Shown piece by piece: positions 1 through 8,513 of a stretch of DNA of 55,858 bases; the first letter of the stretch is position 1, and each line of letters starts with the position of its first letter. Source of the stretch: Alloprevotella sp. Lung230 (GTDB lineage: Bacteria > Bacteroidota > Bacteroidia > Bacteroidales > Bacteroidaceae); assembly GCF_014385435.1 (NCBI RefSeq), contig NZ_JACSUD010000017.1, positions 1 to 55,858 of the forward strand, given 5' to 3'. Below the pieces are notes generated by a model. That model was not told the DNA's origin. It did no database searches and worked only from the letters and a program-made list of their open reading frames with translations. The position numbers and the translations under genes are program-made.

Positions 1-5
1 AAATA

Positions 6-117
<112 letters not shown>

Positions 118-120
118 TTC

Positions 121-162
121 AAGAGAGCCTGAGTTCTGAAAAGAACACAGGCTCTCTTTTTT
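121..162 (+). terminator. Rho-independent terminator of the rRNA operon
   Basis: An 11-bp stem (121-131 with 148-158, AAGAGAGCCTG / CAGGCTCTCTT) is extended by an inner GTTCT-GAAA-AGAAC hairpin and followed by a run of T. It lies 4 bases after the 5S gene. Confidence 0.93.
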
Positions 163-215
163 GTGTTCTCTCCATCCTTCTTCCCTGCGATTGGGGGGAA
201 AAAGAAATCGGGGAG

Positions 216-235
216 GAGAATGTCGGAACATTCTC
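216..235 (-). terminator. Possible terminator of the phytase-like gene
   Basis: An 8-bp inverted repeat (GAGAATGT-cgga-ACATTCTC) lies 20 bases past the stop of the minus-strand gene. The T-rich stretch on the minus strand begins about 10 bases after the stem, so the match to a classical terminator is weak. Confidence 0.4.
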
Positions 236-254
236 ACCGAGGGAGAGAAATCAC

Positions 255-1331
255 TTATTGTTGTGAGAGGGCTACAACGCGGAGGAAGTCTTTGAGGCGA
301 AAGAGGGCATTGCCCATACGGGCTTGGGAGTCGTTGATGCAAATCAGTGTGGGGCGTCCGTCAGCTGTGGGATGACCGAGGCAGACGCCTTCGTAGTTGG
401 CGAGATTGCGGGCAAAGAGGTTGAAGTGGGTGGTCCAAGAGGCGAGCAGCGTCTTTCGGACAAACAGATGTGGTTCGATGGTGGAGAGAGCGGGGAGGGA
501 GTCAAGGGGCTGAGCGGTGTCAAGGTCGACTGCATAGAGTTTGACGGAGACTCTTGAGCCTAAGCGGTGTTGTGGAAAATGTCCCTCGCGCTCCATGACC
601 AGCAGACGGCCATCGGGTAGGGAAGAAAGGGCTGGCACCCCGAAGATGTAGGCGCGTCCGAAGCAGGTAACGCTGCCGGAATCGGTACGGTAGGCGTATT
701 GAGCGCGCAATTTCCCGGTTTCGTCATCGAAGGATAAAAGTCGCAATCGGTTGTCGGCACGAGGAAAACCACGTCCGGGTCGCGGGCCATCGGAGCGCAA
801 GGAACTCTCCGTGGTGGTCCAAAAGCAATGGCGCAAAGTGTCGTGACACAAGGCTTCAAAGCCGCGGTTGGGGTAGATGGCGGTGGTGGAAAACTGAGAG
901 GGGACGTCCAATTTCCGTCCTGTAGAACGTCCGCTGAGGTCGTATTCCAAGATAGCCTGGTCGCCTTCGCCCGAAATCCAGATGGTGTTGCGCCGAGGGA
1001 GGAAGGCCACGCCCTCACAATCGCGTGTGGTGTTTCCCCAGGCATCGCGTTGCTGAGGGGCTTCGCCGGAAAAGCCTTCGAAGCGGACGTTGGTGATTTG
1101 TCCCGAAAGACTGTCCTGTTCGATGTGGAAGATGAAAAAGCCATCGTCTGCTGCTTTGTCGCTCACCACGGCATAGCGCGAGTTGCCTAACGGGGTGATG
1201 CCGCTGTAATTGCCGGTCGGGATGCCCGGCCAGTGTGCGAGATTTTGCTGAGGAAGCGCTTGTCCCGGCTGTCCGCTTGTCGTGAGAAAAGCGGCGTTGA
1301 GCAGGAGGAAAAGGAGGGGGCTTGTTTTCAT
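255..1331 (-). CDS. Secreted esterase-like phytase-family protein
   Basis: A protein of about 358 aa resembling the esterase-like activity of phytase family (PF13449), a beta-propeller-like fold. Visible family segments are GNYSGITPLGNSRYAVVSDK near the N-terminus, DCEGVAFLPRRNTIWISGEG, YPNRGFEALC and NYEGVCLG near the C-terminus. The chosen start (ATG at 1331) gives a classical signal peptide, KTSPLLFLLLNAAFLTTSG, so export is likely. An in-frame start at 1418 would add 29 residues before the signal peptide and is less likely. It stands alone between the rRNA operon and a repeat block. Its substrate is not known; the family name does not establish phytase activity. Confidence 0.8.
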   Translation of the reverse strand: MKTSPLLFLLLNAAFLTTSGQPGQALPQQNLAHWPGIPTGNYSGITPLGNSRYAVVSDKAADDGFFIFHIEQDSLSGQITNVRFEGFSGEAPQQRDAWGNTTRDCEGVAFLPRRNTIWISGEGDQAILEYDLSGRSTGRKLDVPSQFSTTAIYPNRGFEALCHDTLRHCFWTTTESSLRSDGPRPGRGFPRADNRLRLLSFDDETGKLRAQYAYRTDSGSVTCFGRAYIFGVPALSSLPDGRLLVMEREGHFPQHRLGSRVSVKLYAVDLDTAQPLDSLPALSTIEPHLFVRKTLLASWTTHFNLFARNLANYEGVCLGHPTADGRPTLICINDSQARMGNALFRLKDFLRVVALSQQ

Positions 1332-1423
1332 TTTTGAGGTGTTTGTGTTAAGTTTACGTGCTTTATCACGGCTTGTAAATTGGCTTGATTGCTGATAGAA
1401 AAAGAGTTCTTGCTTCATAAAGG

Positions 1424-1575
1424 ATCAGTTTCAGATGTCTGAAACTCTCGGTTCATACGCCTGAAACTTGGTGTTTCAGCACCTGAAACTCGGTGTTTCA
1501 ACGTCTGAAACTTGGTATTTCAACGCCTGAAACTTGGTGTTTCAACGTCTGAAACTCGGTGCTTAGACATCTGAA
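1424..1575. repeat. 22-bp tandem palindromic repeats (six to seven units)
   Basis: The motif CTGAAAC recurs at 1438, 1461, 1483, 1505, 1527 and 1549, that is at 22-bp steps after one 23-bp step, with a decayed last copy near 1571. Each unit is a dyad, TGAAAC-TTGGT-GTTTCA, and neighbouring units also form GTTTCA-ACGTC-TGAAAC. Copies differ at a few bases. The block fills much of the 1332-1730 gap, upstream of the phytase-like gene, which has no other clear promoter. Confidence 0.9.
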
Positions 1576-1658
1576 CGCTTCGCAGATCGTGTGAGCAGGG
1601 TAGAGGAGAGGTGGTAAAATCGGAGGTGGAGGGCAGAGATTTGTCGCGGATGGAGCAG

Positions 1659-1706
1659 AAAAAACTTTCCCCTTGATGGGGCTTGAGCCTAAAATCAAGG
1701 GGAAAG
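1659..1706 (-). terminator. Terminator of the phoH-to-GNAT operon
   Basis: A 13-bp perfect stem (1665-1677 with 1694-1706, CTTTCCCCTTGAT / ATCAAGGGGAAAG) is followed on the minus strand by six T (1659-1664). It lies 25 bases after the stop of the minus-strand acetyltransferase. Confidence 0.9.
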
Positions 1707-1730
1707 AAGAGGGCTGTCAAAGTGGTGTTG

Positions 1731-2828
1731 TCAGTCGTCTAAGAGCATGGGCATGAGCACGGGCTGTGCTGCGAGAAAGACTGCGGCGAGTCCACCGGGA
1801 GTGGTGATACTGTCGGGCTTTTGGTCGGTGATGTGGAGACGACCATCGATGAGCTGGTAGAAACCGTTGTTTTCGGGGATGTCGTGATCGTTTTGTATGC
1901 CAACGTGGAGTTGCAATCCGGGATAGAGACGTCCGATGAAGGTGAGAAACTTCTCGACATTGATGATGCGGGCCATGGCGTAGGGCTCGGCACCTTTGAA
2001 GCCGCGGGCAGGGCAGCCGCCCACCATAACCATCTCCTTGACGTCCAGGAGTTGGAAGGCGCGGGCTTGGAGTTGCTGCATGATTTGCTCATCGGTGGTG
2101 AGGAGGAAACGGATGCAGCCTTGGAAAGTCTTGGCGGATCGCTTTCCGCTCTTCAGGGGTTTGCCTTCGCGTATGGCGAGGCAGAAGCCTACGATTTTTC
2201 CTCTTCGGCGGGCCACAATGACAAGTCCGTCGTTGAGGTCGTGGGTTTGTATGGCGGCGAAGAAGGCGTCTTCATCGAGTTTGATTTCGTAGGGGTGTCG
2301 TCCGCCGAAGGTGTTGTAGTAGGTCCAGAGGTCGCGTCCCCATTCGTATTCGGCTTGGATGTCGATTTTGAGGTTGGGGTTGGACTTGGACTTGATTGTG
2401 CCGTCGGGTGTTACGTCGATGGCGAGTCGGTGAGTGGCGGTGTAGTAGGCACCGTGGTCTTCGCTTTCGTAGAATTTGCGCAGGTGTTCGTCGCCGGGGA
2501 TGAGGAAACTGATGAGCGCGCCTTCGTCGTACATCTTGCGGTGGGCTTCTTTCAGGGCTTGCGTGGCGTAGCCTTTTCCTCGCTGTTTGGGGGCAGTGCA
2601 AAGTCCGCTGACGTAGCCGACGGGGATGAAGTGCCCGGCAAAGTGGAACTTGAAAGGCAGCACCTGGGTGGCGGCAACGACCTTGGCGTTTTTGCGGATG
2701 GTGACGTTTCGTTGGTCCGTGTAGCGGTCTTCAAAGTAAAGGTCAAGGAAGTCCTCACTGTCGTTGGGAAAGCAGGTGTGCCAGAGCTGGCGGGTCTGCT
2801 GCTTGATTTCTTCGGGAGTCAGGAGCAT
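1731..2828 (-). CDS. GNAT-family N-acetyltransferase (Eis-like)
   Basis: A 365-aa protein with an N-terminal GNAT fold. Acetyl-CoA-binding motif A is visible as YVSGLCTAPKQRGKGYATQA (about residues 68-87), with the R-G-x-G-x-A/G loop. The length and the C-terminal lobe fit the Eis/Acetyltransf_9 type rather than a single-domain GNAT. Its start overlaps the end of the preceding DUF2156 gene by 10 bases, so the two are translationally coupled. It is the last gene of the operon and is followed by a strong terminator. The acceptor substrate cannot be read from sequence. Confidence 0.85.
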   Translation of the reverse strand: MLLTPEEIKQQTRQLWHTCFPNDSEDFLDLYFEDRYTDQRNVTIRKNAKVVAATQVLPFKFHFAGHFIPVGYVSGLCTAPKQRGKGYATQALKEAHRKMYDEGALISFLIPGDEHLRKFYESEDHGAYYTATHRLAIDVTPDGTIKSKSNPNLKIDIQAEYEWGRDLWTYYNTFGGRHPYEIKLDEDAFFAAIQTHDLNDGLVIVARRRGKIVGFCLAIREGKPLKSGKRSAKTFQGCIRFLLTTDEQIMQQLQARAFQLLDVKEMVMVGGCPARGFKGAEPYAMARIINVEKFLTFIGRLYPGLQLHVGIQNDHDIPENNGFYQLIDGRLHITDQKPDSITTPGGLAAVFLAAQPVLMPMLLDD

Positions 2829-3739
2829 GTGATGGTGTATTTGTCTAAGAGGATTTTCGGTTGATAGCTGAGTTTGGCACGCCTCAGACCTTCGAGGCCT
2901 AAGTCTTCCTCGCGGTTGATGAGGGTGTATTGCTCGGGGAGATGTCGCACGAAGTCGCGGTTGATGATGGCGTAGGCGCCTTCGTAGTCGGTGTTGGCTT
3001 TTTCGCAGCAGACGTCGAAGGTGTCGTAGTTGATTGGGCCGCCGAAAGTGAAGGCGACGACTCTACCGTCGACGAGGATGGCTGCGCCTCGGGCTTGAAG
3101 TTCGTTCCAGTGCTTGAAGACGCGGCGCATGGAGTGCTGCTCGTCGTCGGCATCGAGGCGGGCGTGCATGTCGGTGTGTTTGGCAGCCCATTCTTCTTCG
3201 AGCTTCCAGCACTCTTTGGCCAGGTCGGGGGTGAGCTCGCGGTACTCGTAGTGGGGATATTCGCGCTCAAAGCGGTTGGCGTGATTGCGCTTGGATTGGA
3301 GCTTTTTGCCCGCGAGGGTTTCCAAGGCGGTCCGGTCGTAGATGTAGTCGGTGAAGGCGCGGTCGGCTGTGGCTTGAAATTTGCCGGGGAGCACGCTTTG
3401 CAGACGTCCCAGCATGCCTTGGCAAGCGCCCATCATCAGAAACGGCTGTCTCTCGGCTTCGGCTTCAGCGACAAGGTCGAGCAGGACGGCAGCGTATTCC
3501 TCGCGCATGGTTTCTTCGACATAGGGCGGCGGAGTGAGTGGTGGGAGATAGGCGGGCTTTCCATCGAAGAGGAAACGGATGATGAGCATCCCGCGGTGTT
3601 GGGCTATCTGGGTGTTGTAGAGAAATCGCCACGACATGAGGTTCATGAAGTTGAAGTCGCAGTTGCGACATTCGGACAGGAGCGTATATTGCTGCACGAG
3701 GTCGCGGTCGGTATAGTCAATGTCTCGAAAGAATATCAT
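2819..3739 (-). CDS. DUF2156 protein, lysyl-phosphatidylglycerol synthase C-terminal-like
   Basis: About 306 aa starting MIFFRDIDYTDRDLVQQY. It resembles the DUF2156/LPG-synthase C-terminal domain (PF09924), a double-GNAT fold that in related proteins uses aminoacyl-tRNA to modify lipids or peptides. Supporting segments are SECRNCDFNFMNLMSWR, KKLQSKRNHANRFEREYP and the C-terminal EEDLGLEGLRRAKLSYQPK. An alternative ATG lies 9 bases upstream at 3748. The longer reading frame running to 4282 only shadows the NigD gene. It overlaps the GNAT gene by 10 bases. The paired acyl-transfer folds suggest a shared envelope or metabolite-modifying role, which is inference. Confidence 0.82.
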   Translation of the reverse strand: MIFFRDIDYTDRDLVQQYTLLSECRNCDFNFMNLMSWRFLYNTQIAQHRGMLIIRFLFDGKPAYLPPLTPPPYVEETMREEYAAVLLDLVAEAEAERQPFLMMGACQGMLGRLQSVLPGKFQATADRAFTDYIYDRTALETLAGKKLQSKRNHANRFEREYPHYEYRELTPDLAKECWKLEEEWAAKHTDMHARLDADDEQHSMRRVFKHWNELQARGAAILVDGRVVAFTFGGPINYDTFDVCCEKANTDYEGAYAIINRDFVRHLPEQYTLINREEDLGLEGLRRAKLSYQPKILLDKYTITCS

Positions 3740-3782
3740 AGAAAGCATGGGGAGATAAAAACAACGCGGTGACTGGAGGAGG

Positions 3783-4463
3783 TTACCGAAAGCGTGCCGA
3801 ATGCTGCTGCTCGCCTGATGGGGTGCTGACCACCATCGTGATGGAGTCGAGGCCGGTACGCAGTTTGTGGGTATAGCCGTAGATGGGGCAGGAGAGGTAC
3901 ATCTCTTCCCAATAGTCGGGTCGGTCGCCGGCAGCATCATGATAGAGGTGGAGCACGAGGCGGCGTGGCTTTTGCTCATCGGTGGGCTGCTGAAAGGCGG
4001 CCGTTTGGAAACTGAAATAGTGCTTCTTGGCTGCTGTGCGCGGTACGGCAATGCGCAGATTGATGTAGCGCGAGGTCTGCCAAACGCTGATGACTTTGAC
4101 CGGGTCGGTGCGCATCTCTTCGGCCGAGAAGTGGCGGGCGTGGATGGTGAGCACGGGCATCCACTGGTGCACTGCGGCTTTGGTGTCGGTGGTGATTTGG
4201 TAGCCCACGAGCATGCGGTAGAGCGTGTCGGGGCGTAGACGGGGGAGGGTGTTGGCCGGGGCGAGGGTTTGCCCGTTGTCAAAGCGGATTTCTGACACCT
4301 GCCCTTTTACGCCGGTCGCTACCTCGCCCAAGTCGAAACGGGCCGGGGGCAGCACAGCGCCGTCTTCGGCATCGCTGCAACTGTGAAAGAAGAGGCCGAC
4401 AGACACCAGCACGAAGCCGGCCAAGAGGGAGAGGGAGCGGAGCAGGCGATGGGACTTAGTCAT
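3783..4463 (-). CDS. NigD-like lipoprotein
   Basis: A 226-aa lipoprotein starting MTKSHRLLRSLSLLAGFVL, with lipobox-like FFHSC placing the lipidated Cys near residue 27 and SDAEDG after it, typical of Bacteroidetes surface lipoproteins. The rest is beta-rich and resembles NigD-like proteins, first named for a bacteriocin-locus gene of Prevotella; their function is unknown. The ATG at 4463 was chosen because it starts the signal peptide. Its first 8 bases overlap the end of the acyltransferase gene. Confidence 0.75.
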   Translation of the reverse strand: MTKSHRLLRSLSLLAGFVLVSVGLFFHSCSDAEDGAVLPPARFDLGEVATGVKGQVSEIRFDNGQTLAPANTLPRLRPDTLYRMLVGYQITTDTKAAVHQWMPVLTIHARHFSAEEMRTDPVKVISVWQTSRYINLRIAVPRTAAKKHYFSFQTAAFQQPTDEQKPRRLVLHLYHDAAGDRPDYWEEMYLSCPIYGYTHKLRTGLDSITMVVSTPSGEQQHSARFR

Positions 4464-5703
4464 TCTGGAGCGCTTTGAGCTGGTTGTAGAGAGGGTTGGC
4501 ATACATGGTGAGCATTCGCTCTCGTAGGAAAGGCACGTCTTTCTCGGGGAGGTCAATCAGGGCTATTCGTCCTTGCAGATACTCCTCAAACTGAGCGCAC
4601 TCCTTAGCGGTGTAGTGTTCGACAAAGCGCGTGTTGTCTTCCAGCAAATCGGCCGCAATGTAGTTGGTGGCAAAGATACGATAGCCTTTGTGGATTTCGG
4701 TATCGATGCGTTGAGCTACTGCTTCCAGGAGTTCCTTGGTGGGCAGGTCTTTGTAGTCCTCTATCCACTCGTCGATGCAGGGTGCCAGTTGGTAGTGCAC
4801 ACGTCCTTTCTTGCCAAGGATACCCACCCGCATGTTGTCAAGATCGTCCTTCTGCGACTTTTTGAAGGCGGGATTGTCGCGTTTGAGCTGGAACTCGCGG
4901 GCTTTGAGATAGTCGCAAGGGTCATACTCATAGGAGATGGTGAGCGGCACGAGGTGCATGGAGCGCAGAGCTTCGAAAGGAGTACTGTCTGCACCAAGCG
5001 TCATCATGCGCAGCACGGAGGGCTGTGTGCGGTCGTTGCTGTCCTTCGCACGACCTTCGCGCTGGGCTATCCAAATGTTGTCGGTACCTGTGGCTATGAC
5101 GTGGTGCATGTAGCGACTCATCAGTTGGCTCGAAAGGAGCAACTCTTTGGGCGAAAGCGACCGCCGCACGATGAAGGCTTTGTTCATTCGCACAAAGCGC
5201 TCAATCCAGGGGTAGATGAGCAGGTTGTCGCCGATGGCGATTTGCACCGTGTTGGGAAACTTATGGTCGATGAGCACCACCGAAAGGATGGCAGAGTCGA
5301 GCACAATGTCTCGATGGTTGGAGATGTAGGTGTAGCCGGCAGAACGTGTGGATAGGGCATCGTGGGCAAAGGTCACTCCTCGTGTGGTGCGGCGCAGCAG
5401 TATGTGCATGGCGCGCAGCATGTAGCGCTTCTGGAAAGCTAAAGCACTATGCACCCCGATGGCGGTGAGTCGTAGGAAAGTGCGAATGACGCTTTTGGAC
5501 AGCCAAGGCACAAATCCGCGCAGCACCTGCATGAAGAGGCGGTCGTGGAGGAGAGATTCGAAATTCTCACGAATCTCTTCATCGGCCACGGGACGTATGG
5601 CGTCAAATTCGGAAGGAAGTTTCAAAACAGAATTGGCAGTTAGGAAGGTGAAAGGAATGCTTTTAGCATTTGCCCTCGATGATTTCAGAAAGCACGTCGG
5701 CAA
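4456..5703 (-). CDS. Glycerolipid acyltransferase (PlsB/PlsC-like)
   Basis: A protein of up to 415 aa with acyltransferase features. Motif I appears as ISNHRDIVLDSA (about residues 127-138), followed by a hydrophobic stretch and the block WIAQREGRAKDSNDRTQPS, which matches the E-G-R motif that binds the glycerol phosphate. The likely role is acylation of glycerol-3-phosphate or lyso-phosphatidate at the membrane. The spacing is odd: the family rule is H-x4-D, but here the nearest later Asp is at H+6. The first ATG (5703) lies 41 bases inside ddl; an alternative TTG start before KLPSEFDAIRPV would give less overlap. Confidence 0.78.
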   Translation of the reverse strand: MPTCFLKSSRANAKSIPFTFLTANSVLKLPSEFDAIRPVADEEIRENFESLLHDRLFMQVLRGFVPWLSKSVIRTFLRLTAIGVHSALAFQKRYMLRAMHILLRRTTRGVTFAHDALSTRSAGYTYISNHRDIVLDSAILSVVLIDHKFPNTVQIAIGDNLLIYPWIERFVRMNKAFIVRRSLSPKELLLSSQLMSRYMHHVIATGTDNIWIAQREGRAKDSNDRTQPSVLRMMTLGADSTPFEALRSMHLVPLTISYEYDPCDYLKAREFQLKRDNPAFKKSQKDDLDNMRVGILGKKGRVHYQLAPCIDEWIEDYKDLPTKELLEAVAQRIDTEIHKGYRIFATNYIAADLLEDNTRFVEHYTAKECAQFEEYLQGRIALIDLPEKDVPFLRERMLTMYANPLYNQLKALQND

Positions 5704-6655
5704 TCTGAAACTCGGAAGCGCGCACTTGCTGGGGGATGAAAGAGGCGGGGGTCATACCGGGCGTTGTGTTGATTTCGAGCAGATTAATTTGCTCGTGTCC
5801 GGTTTCGCCCGAGAGAATGTAGTCGATGCGGATGATGCCATAGCAACCCATTTGCTCATAGATAAACTTGGTCATGGCGCTCACGCGAGTAGCGGTCTCG
5901 GGGGCGATGCGAGCCGGAGTGATTTCGTCGCTCTTGCCTTCGTATTTGGCCTCGTAGTCGAAAAACTCAACGCCTTTTACCACCACTTCGGTGATGGGAA
6001 ATGTGACGACCTCACCACTCTTACGGCGGAAACATCCGCAGGTGATTTCGGTGCCTACAAGTAGACGCTCAATCATCACCTCGTCGCTTTCATTCATTGC
6101 CTTCTCGATGGCAGGCACCACTTCTTCGATGGTTTTCACCTTGGTCACACCAAACGAACTGCCGCCGGCATTGGGTTTTACGAAGCAGGGCAGACCTACT
6201 CGTGCTACAATCTCTTCGGACGAGGGAAGCGCCATGCCTTTGCGCACCATCAGACTGTCGGAAATGTGGAGTTCCGGAAAAGAACGGAGAAAGTTGTTGA
6301 GGGCAAACTTGTTGAAGGTCATGGCCTCGACAAGGACATCGCTGGTGTTGTAGGGCAGACCAATCAAGTCAAAGTAGCCTTGAAGGATGCCGTTCTCGCC
6401 TGGAGTGCCGTGAATGGTGATGTAGGCGAAGTCGAAAGTGCGGCGCACACCCTCTTTTTCAAAGGAAAAGTCGTTGAGGTCGATAGGGTATTGCTGTCCT
6501 TCTACATTGACGTGCATGTCACGTCCATGTTGCTCAACGATGTAGCATTCATATTTGCTGCTGTCCATGAAAGAGAGGATACCGGCTGCACTGCGCAGCG
6601 AAACATCATGCTCAGAGGAGTCTCCCCCGGCTATAATTGCGATTTGCTTTTTCAT
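5663..6655 (-). CDS. ddl: D-alanine--D-alanine ligase
   Basis: A 330-aa ATP-grasp enzyme joining two D-Ala in the cytoplasm for peptidoglycan precursors. The N-terminal loop IIAGGDSSEHDVSLRSA, the middle segment GLPCFVKPNAGGSSFGVTKV (ATP-grasp lysine and glycine loop) and the C-terminal INLLEINTTPGMT (metal-binding Glu and Asn) are all intact. Length is normal for the family. It is preceded by rluD with a 44-base gap and overlaps the acyltransferase gene, inside an operon rich in envelope genes. Confidence 0.95.
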   Translation of the reverse strand: MKKQIAIIAGGDSSEHDVSLRSAAGILSFMDSSKYECYIVEQHGRDMHVNVEGQQYPIDLNDFSFEKEGVRRTFDFAYITIHGTPGENGILQGYFDLIGLPYNTSDVLVEAMTFNKFALNNFLRSFPELHISDSLMVRKGMALPSSEEIVARVGLPCFVKPNAGGSSFGVTKVKTIEEVVPAIEKAMNESDEVMIERLLVGTEITCGCFRRKSGEVVTFPITEVVVKGVEFFDYEAKYEGKSDEITPARIAPETATRVSAMTKFIYEQMGCYGIIRIDYILSGETGHEQINLLEINTTPGMTPASFIPQQVRASEFQIADVLSEIIEGKC

Positions 6656-6699
6656 AATGGTGGATGGTGCTCTCTGCTTGTGGAGAGTCGGTTTCTACT

Positions 6700-7809
6700 T
6701 TATTTCTGCATCCCTTTGAGATAGACGCGCCACTTGTCAAGAAGTTGTTGCATATCGAGGGCAAGGTCGCTTTCAAAATCCATCTCTTCACCCGTGGTCG
6801 GGTGCTGAAATCCCAACGTCTTGGCATGGAGGGCTTGTCGTGGGCAGAGTGCCATTGCATTGCGGATGAAACTGCTGTAACTACTGCTGCGAGTGCCCCA
6901 CAAGATTTGGTCGCCACCGTAGCGCTCATCGGCAAAGAGGGGATGGCCCAGATGCTTCATATGTGCTCTAATCTGATGGGTTCGACCGGTTTCGAGGATA
7001 CATTCGACCAGCGTCACGTAGCCAAACCGCTCCAGTACACGATAGTGGGTTACGGCAGGCTTGCCCACACCGCTATCCAGAGGGAAGACGGCCATCTGCA
7101 TGCGGTCTTTCGGATGGCGGGCAATGTTGCCTTCGATGCGTCCTTCGTCCTCTTGCAGATTTCCCCAAACGAGAGCTTGATAGCGGCGACGTGTTGTCTT
7201 ATGGAAAAATTGTGCGCAGAGTTTCGTCTTTGCGTCAGGAGTCTTGGCCACAACGAGCAGCCCACTGGTGTCTTTGTCAATGCGATGCACCAAGCCCACA
7301 GTCGGATCGTTGGGATCGTAGTCAGGATTGTCGCGTAAATGCCATGCCACAGCGTTGACCAACGTGCCGTTGTAATTGCCACAGCCCGGATGAACCACCA
7401 GCCCGGATGGTTTGTTGATGACCATCAGCGCCTCGTCTTCGTAGACGATGTTGAGGGGAATGTCTTCAGGTTTGATGGTGCTGTCGAAACGTGGGCGATT
7501 GAGCATCAAGGTGATGACATCGCCCGGCTTGACCCGATAGTTGCTCTTCACTGCCTGTCCATTGGCGTGAATACATCCGGCATCGGCCGCAGCCTGAATG
7601 CGATTGCGTGAGGTGTCGTGCATCACATTGATGAGAAACTTATCGACGCGCAAGAGTTGCTGACCTTTGTCGGCCACAACGCGATAGTGCTCGTAGAGTT
7701 CGTCCGAAGTGCTGTCGATGCGCGAGGAAGTGCTTCCCTCAAAGTCGTCTTCGTCAAGCAGGAGTTCTTCTTGTGCTTCGTCTAAAACGGCGGGAAGGAT
7801 TTCGTCCAT
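6700..7809 (-). CDS. rluD: RluA-family 23S rRNA pseudouridine synthase
   Basis: A 369-aa enzyme isomerising uridine to pseudouridine in 23S rRNA. It has an acidic N-terminal tail of about 45 residues, an S4 RNA-binding domain (RVDKFLINVMHDTSRNRIQ, about 54-110), then the catalytic domain with VHRIDKDTSGLLVVAK, whose Asp178 is the expected catalytic residue, and TGRTHQIRAHMKHLGHPL. The S4 domain and length favour an RluD/RluC-type enzyme; the exact target uridines are inferred. It begins 3 bases after the PASTA gene. Confidence 0.88.
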   Translation of the reverse strand: MDEILPAVLDEAQEELLLDEDDFEGSTSSRIDSTSDELYEHYRVVADKGQQLLRVDKFLINVMHDTSRNRIQAAADAGCIHANGQAVKSNYRVKPGDVITLMLNRPRFDSTIKPEDIPLNIVYEDEALMVINKPSGLVVHPGCGNYNGTLVNAVAWHLRDNPDYDPNDPTVGLVHRIDKDTSGLLVVAKTPDAKTKLCAQFFHKTTRRRYQALVWGNLQEDEGRIEGNIARHPKDRMQMAVFPLDSGVGKPAVTHYRVLERFGYVTLVECILETGRTHQIRAHMKHLGHPLFADERYGGDQILWGTRSSSYSSFIRNAMALCPRQALHAKTLGFQHPTTGEEMDFESDLALDMQQLLDKWRVYLKGMQK

Positions 7810-7812
7810 GGG

Positions 7813-8454
7813 CTATTCTATTATTTCTTCTTCATAGACCACGGAGTCGTGGCCATGGATGAGTTGGTCGAGAGAGTCGTTGCCGTTGAAGATCTCTTCA
7901 TCAGCGCCATCGCCGACCAGCAAAATCAAAGGCTGATTGATAGGAATACGATCGCCCGTATGTACCGTCTTTCCAGCCACTTCAATACTGTAGACCCAGT
8001 CGCGGTCACCGGTGACACGCTTCACCGCTCCCAACTTAAATCCCATGGCCGATAGGCGCATTTTGGCTTCGCGCAGTGAGCAGTTGTCAGCAATGTCGGG
8101 CAGAGCAATGGTGCGTGCCGAAGAGGCGTTGACGGTGAGGTAAATCACGCGGTTGAGTTTGACCGGCGTACCTGGAAGGGGCTGTTGGTCCAAAATCAAA
8201 TCTCCGGCCAAGCGTGGCATATAGCCCGTGTCACTCACCTCCACTTGGAACCCGGCAGCACGCAACTTGCGCTGTGCCACTTCGCTGCTTTGGCCGCGTA
8301 CATCAGGCACTTCTATGGTTTGGCCATGATAGGTGTAGAAGTCGAGGAAAAAGTAAAATCCCGTTCCTATGGCTGCAAGCACTATTCCCATTGCCAACAG
8401 ATTGCCCCAAAGATAGCGACTGGTCAATTTCTGAAAGAAGGTTCTAAACGTCAT
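7813..8454 (-). CDS. PASTA-domain membrane protein
   Basis: A 213-aa protein with a short cytoplasmic N-terminus, one membrane helix (about residues 17-38, LLAMGIVLAAIGTGFYFFL) and extracytoplasmic PASTA repeats: VPDVRGQSSEVAQRKLRAAG, then LPDIADNCSLREAKMRLSAM, then a third partial repeat, and an acidic tail. PASTA domains in other bacteria bind peptidoglycan fragments or muropeptides. There is no kinase or transpeptidase domain, so this is a stand-alone sensor or scaffold. It sits next to ddl and rluD in what I recall as a common Bacteroidetes order. Confidence 0.85.
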   Translation of the reverse strand: MTFRTFFQKLTSRYLWGNLLAMGIVLAAIGTGFYFFLDFYTYHGQTIEVPDVRGQSSEVAQRKLRAAGFQVEVSDTGYMPRLAGDLILDQQPLPGTPVKLNRVIYLTVNASSARTIALPDIADNCSLREAKMRLSAMGFKLGAVKRVTGDRDWVYSIEVAGKTVHTGDRIPINQPLILLVGDGADEEIFNGNDSLDQLIHGHDSVVYEEEIIE

Positions 8455-8513
8455 ATTTTACACATCAGAAAACCGTTTCCTATCTTATCTCTTCTGACTG
8501 GTTAGAAAAGCCG

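Noticed and set aside
1498-1720. Short minus-strand frames through the 22-bp repeats
   Set aside because: They contain only repeat-derived GVEIPSFRR-like sequence and the operon terminator.
1821-2864. A 347-codon plus-strand frame opposite the GNAT gene
   Set aside because: Val/Gly/Glu-rich composition typical of an antisense shadow; the minus-strand frame has the acetyl-CoA motif.
2819-4282. A 487-aa version of the DUF2156 protein
   Set aside because: The extra N-terminal 181 residues are Pro/Ser/Arg-rich out-of-frame translation of the NigD-like gene; the family starts near MIFFRDIDYTDRD.
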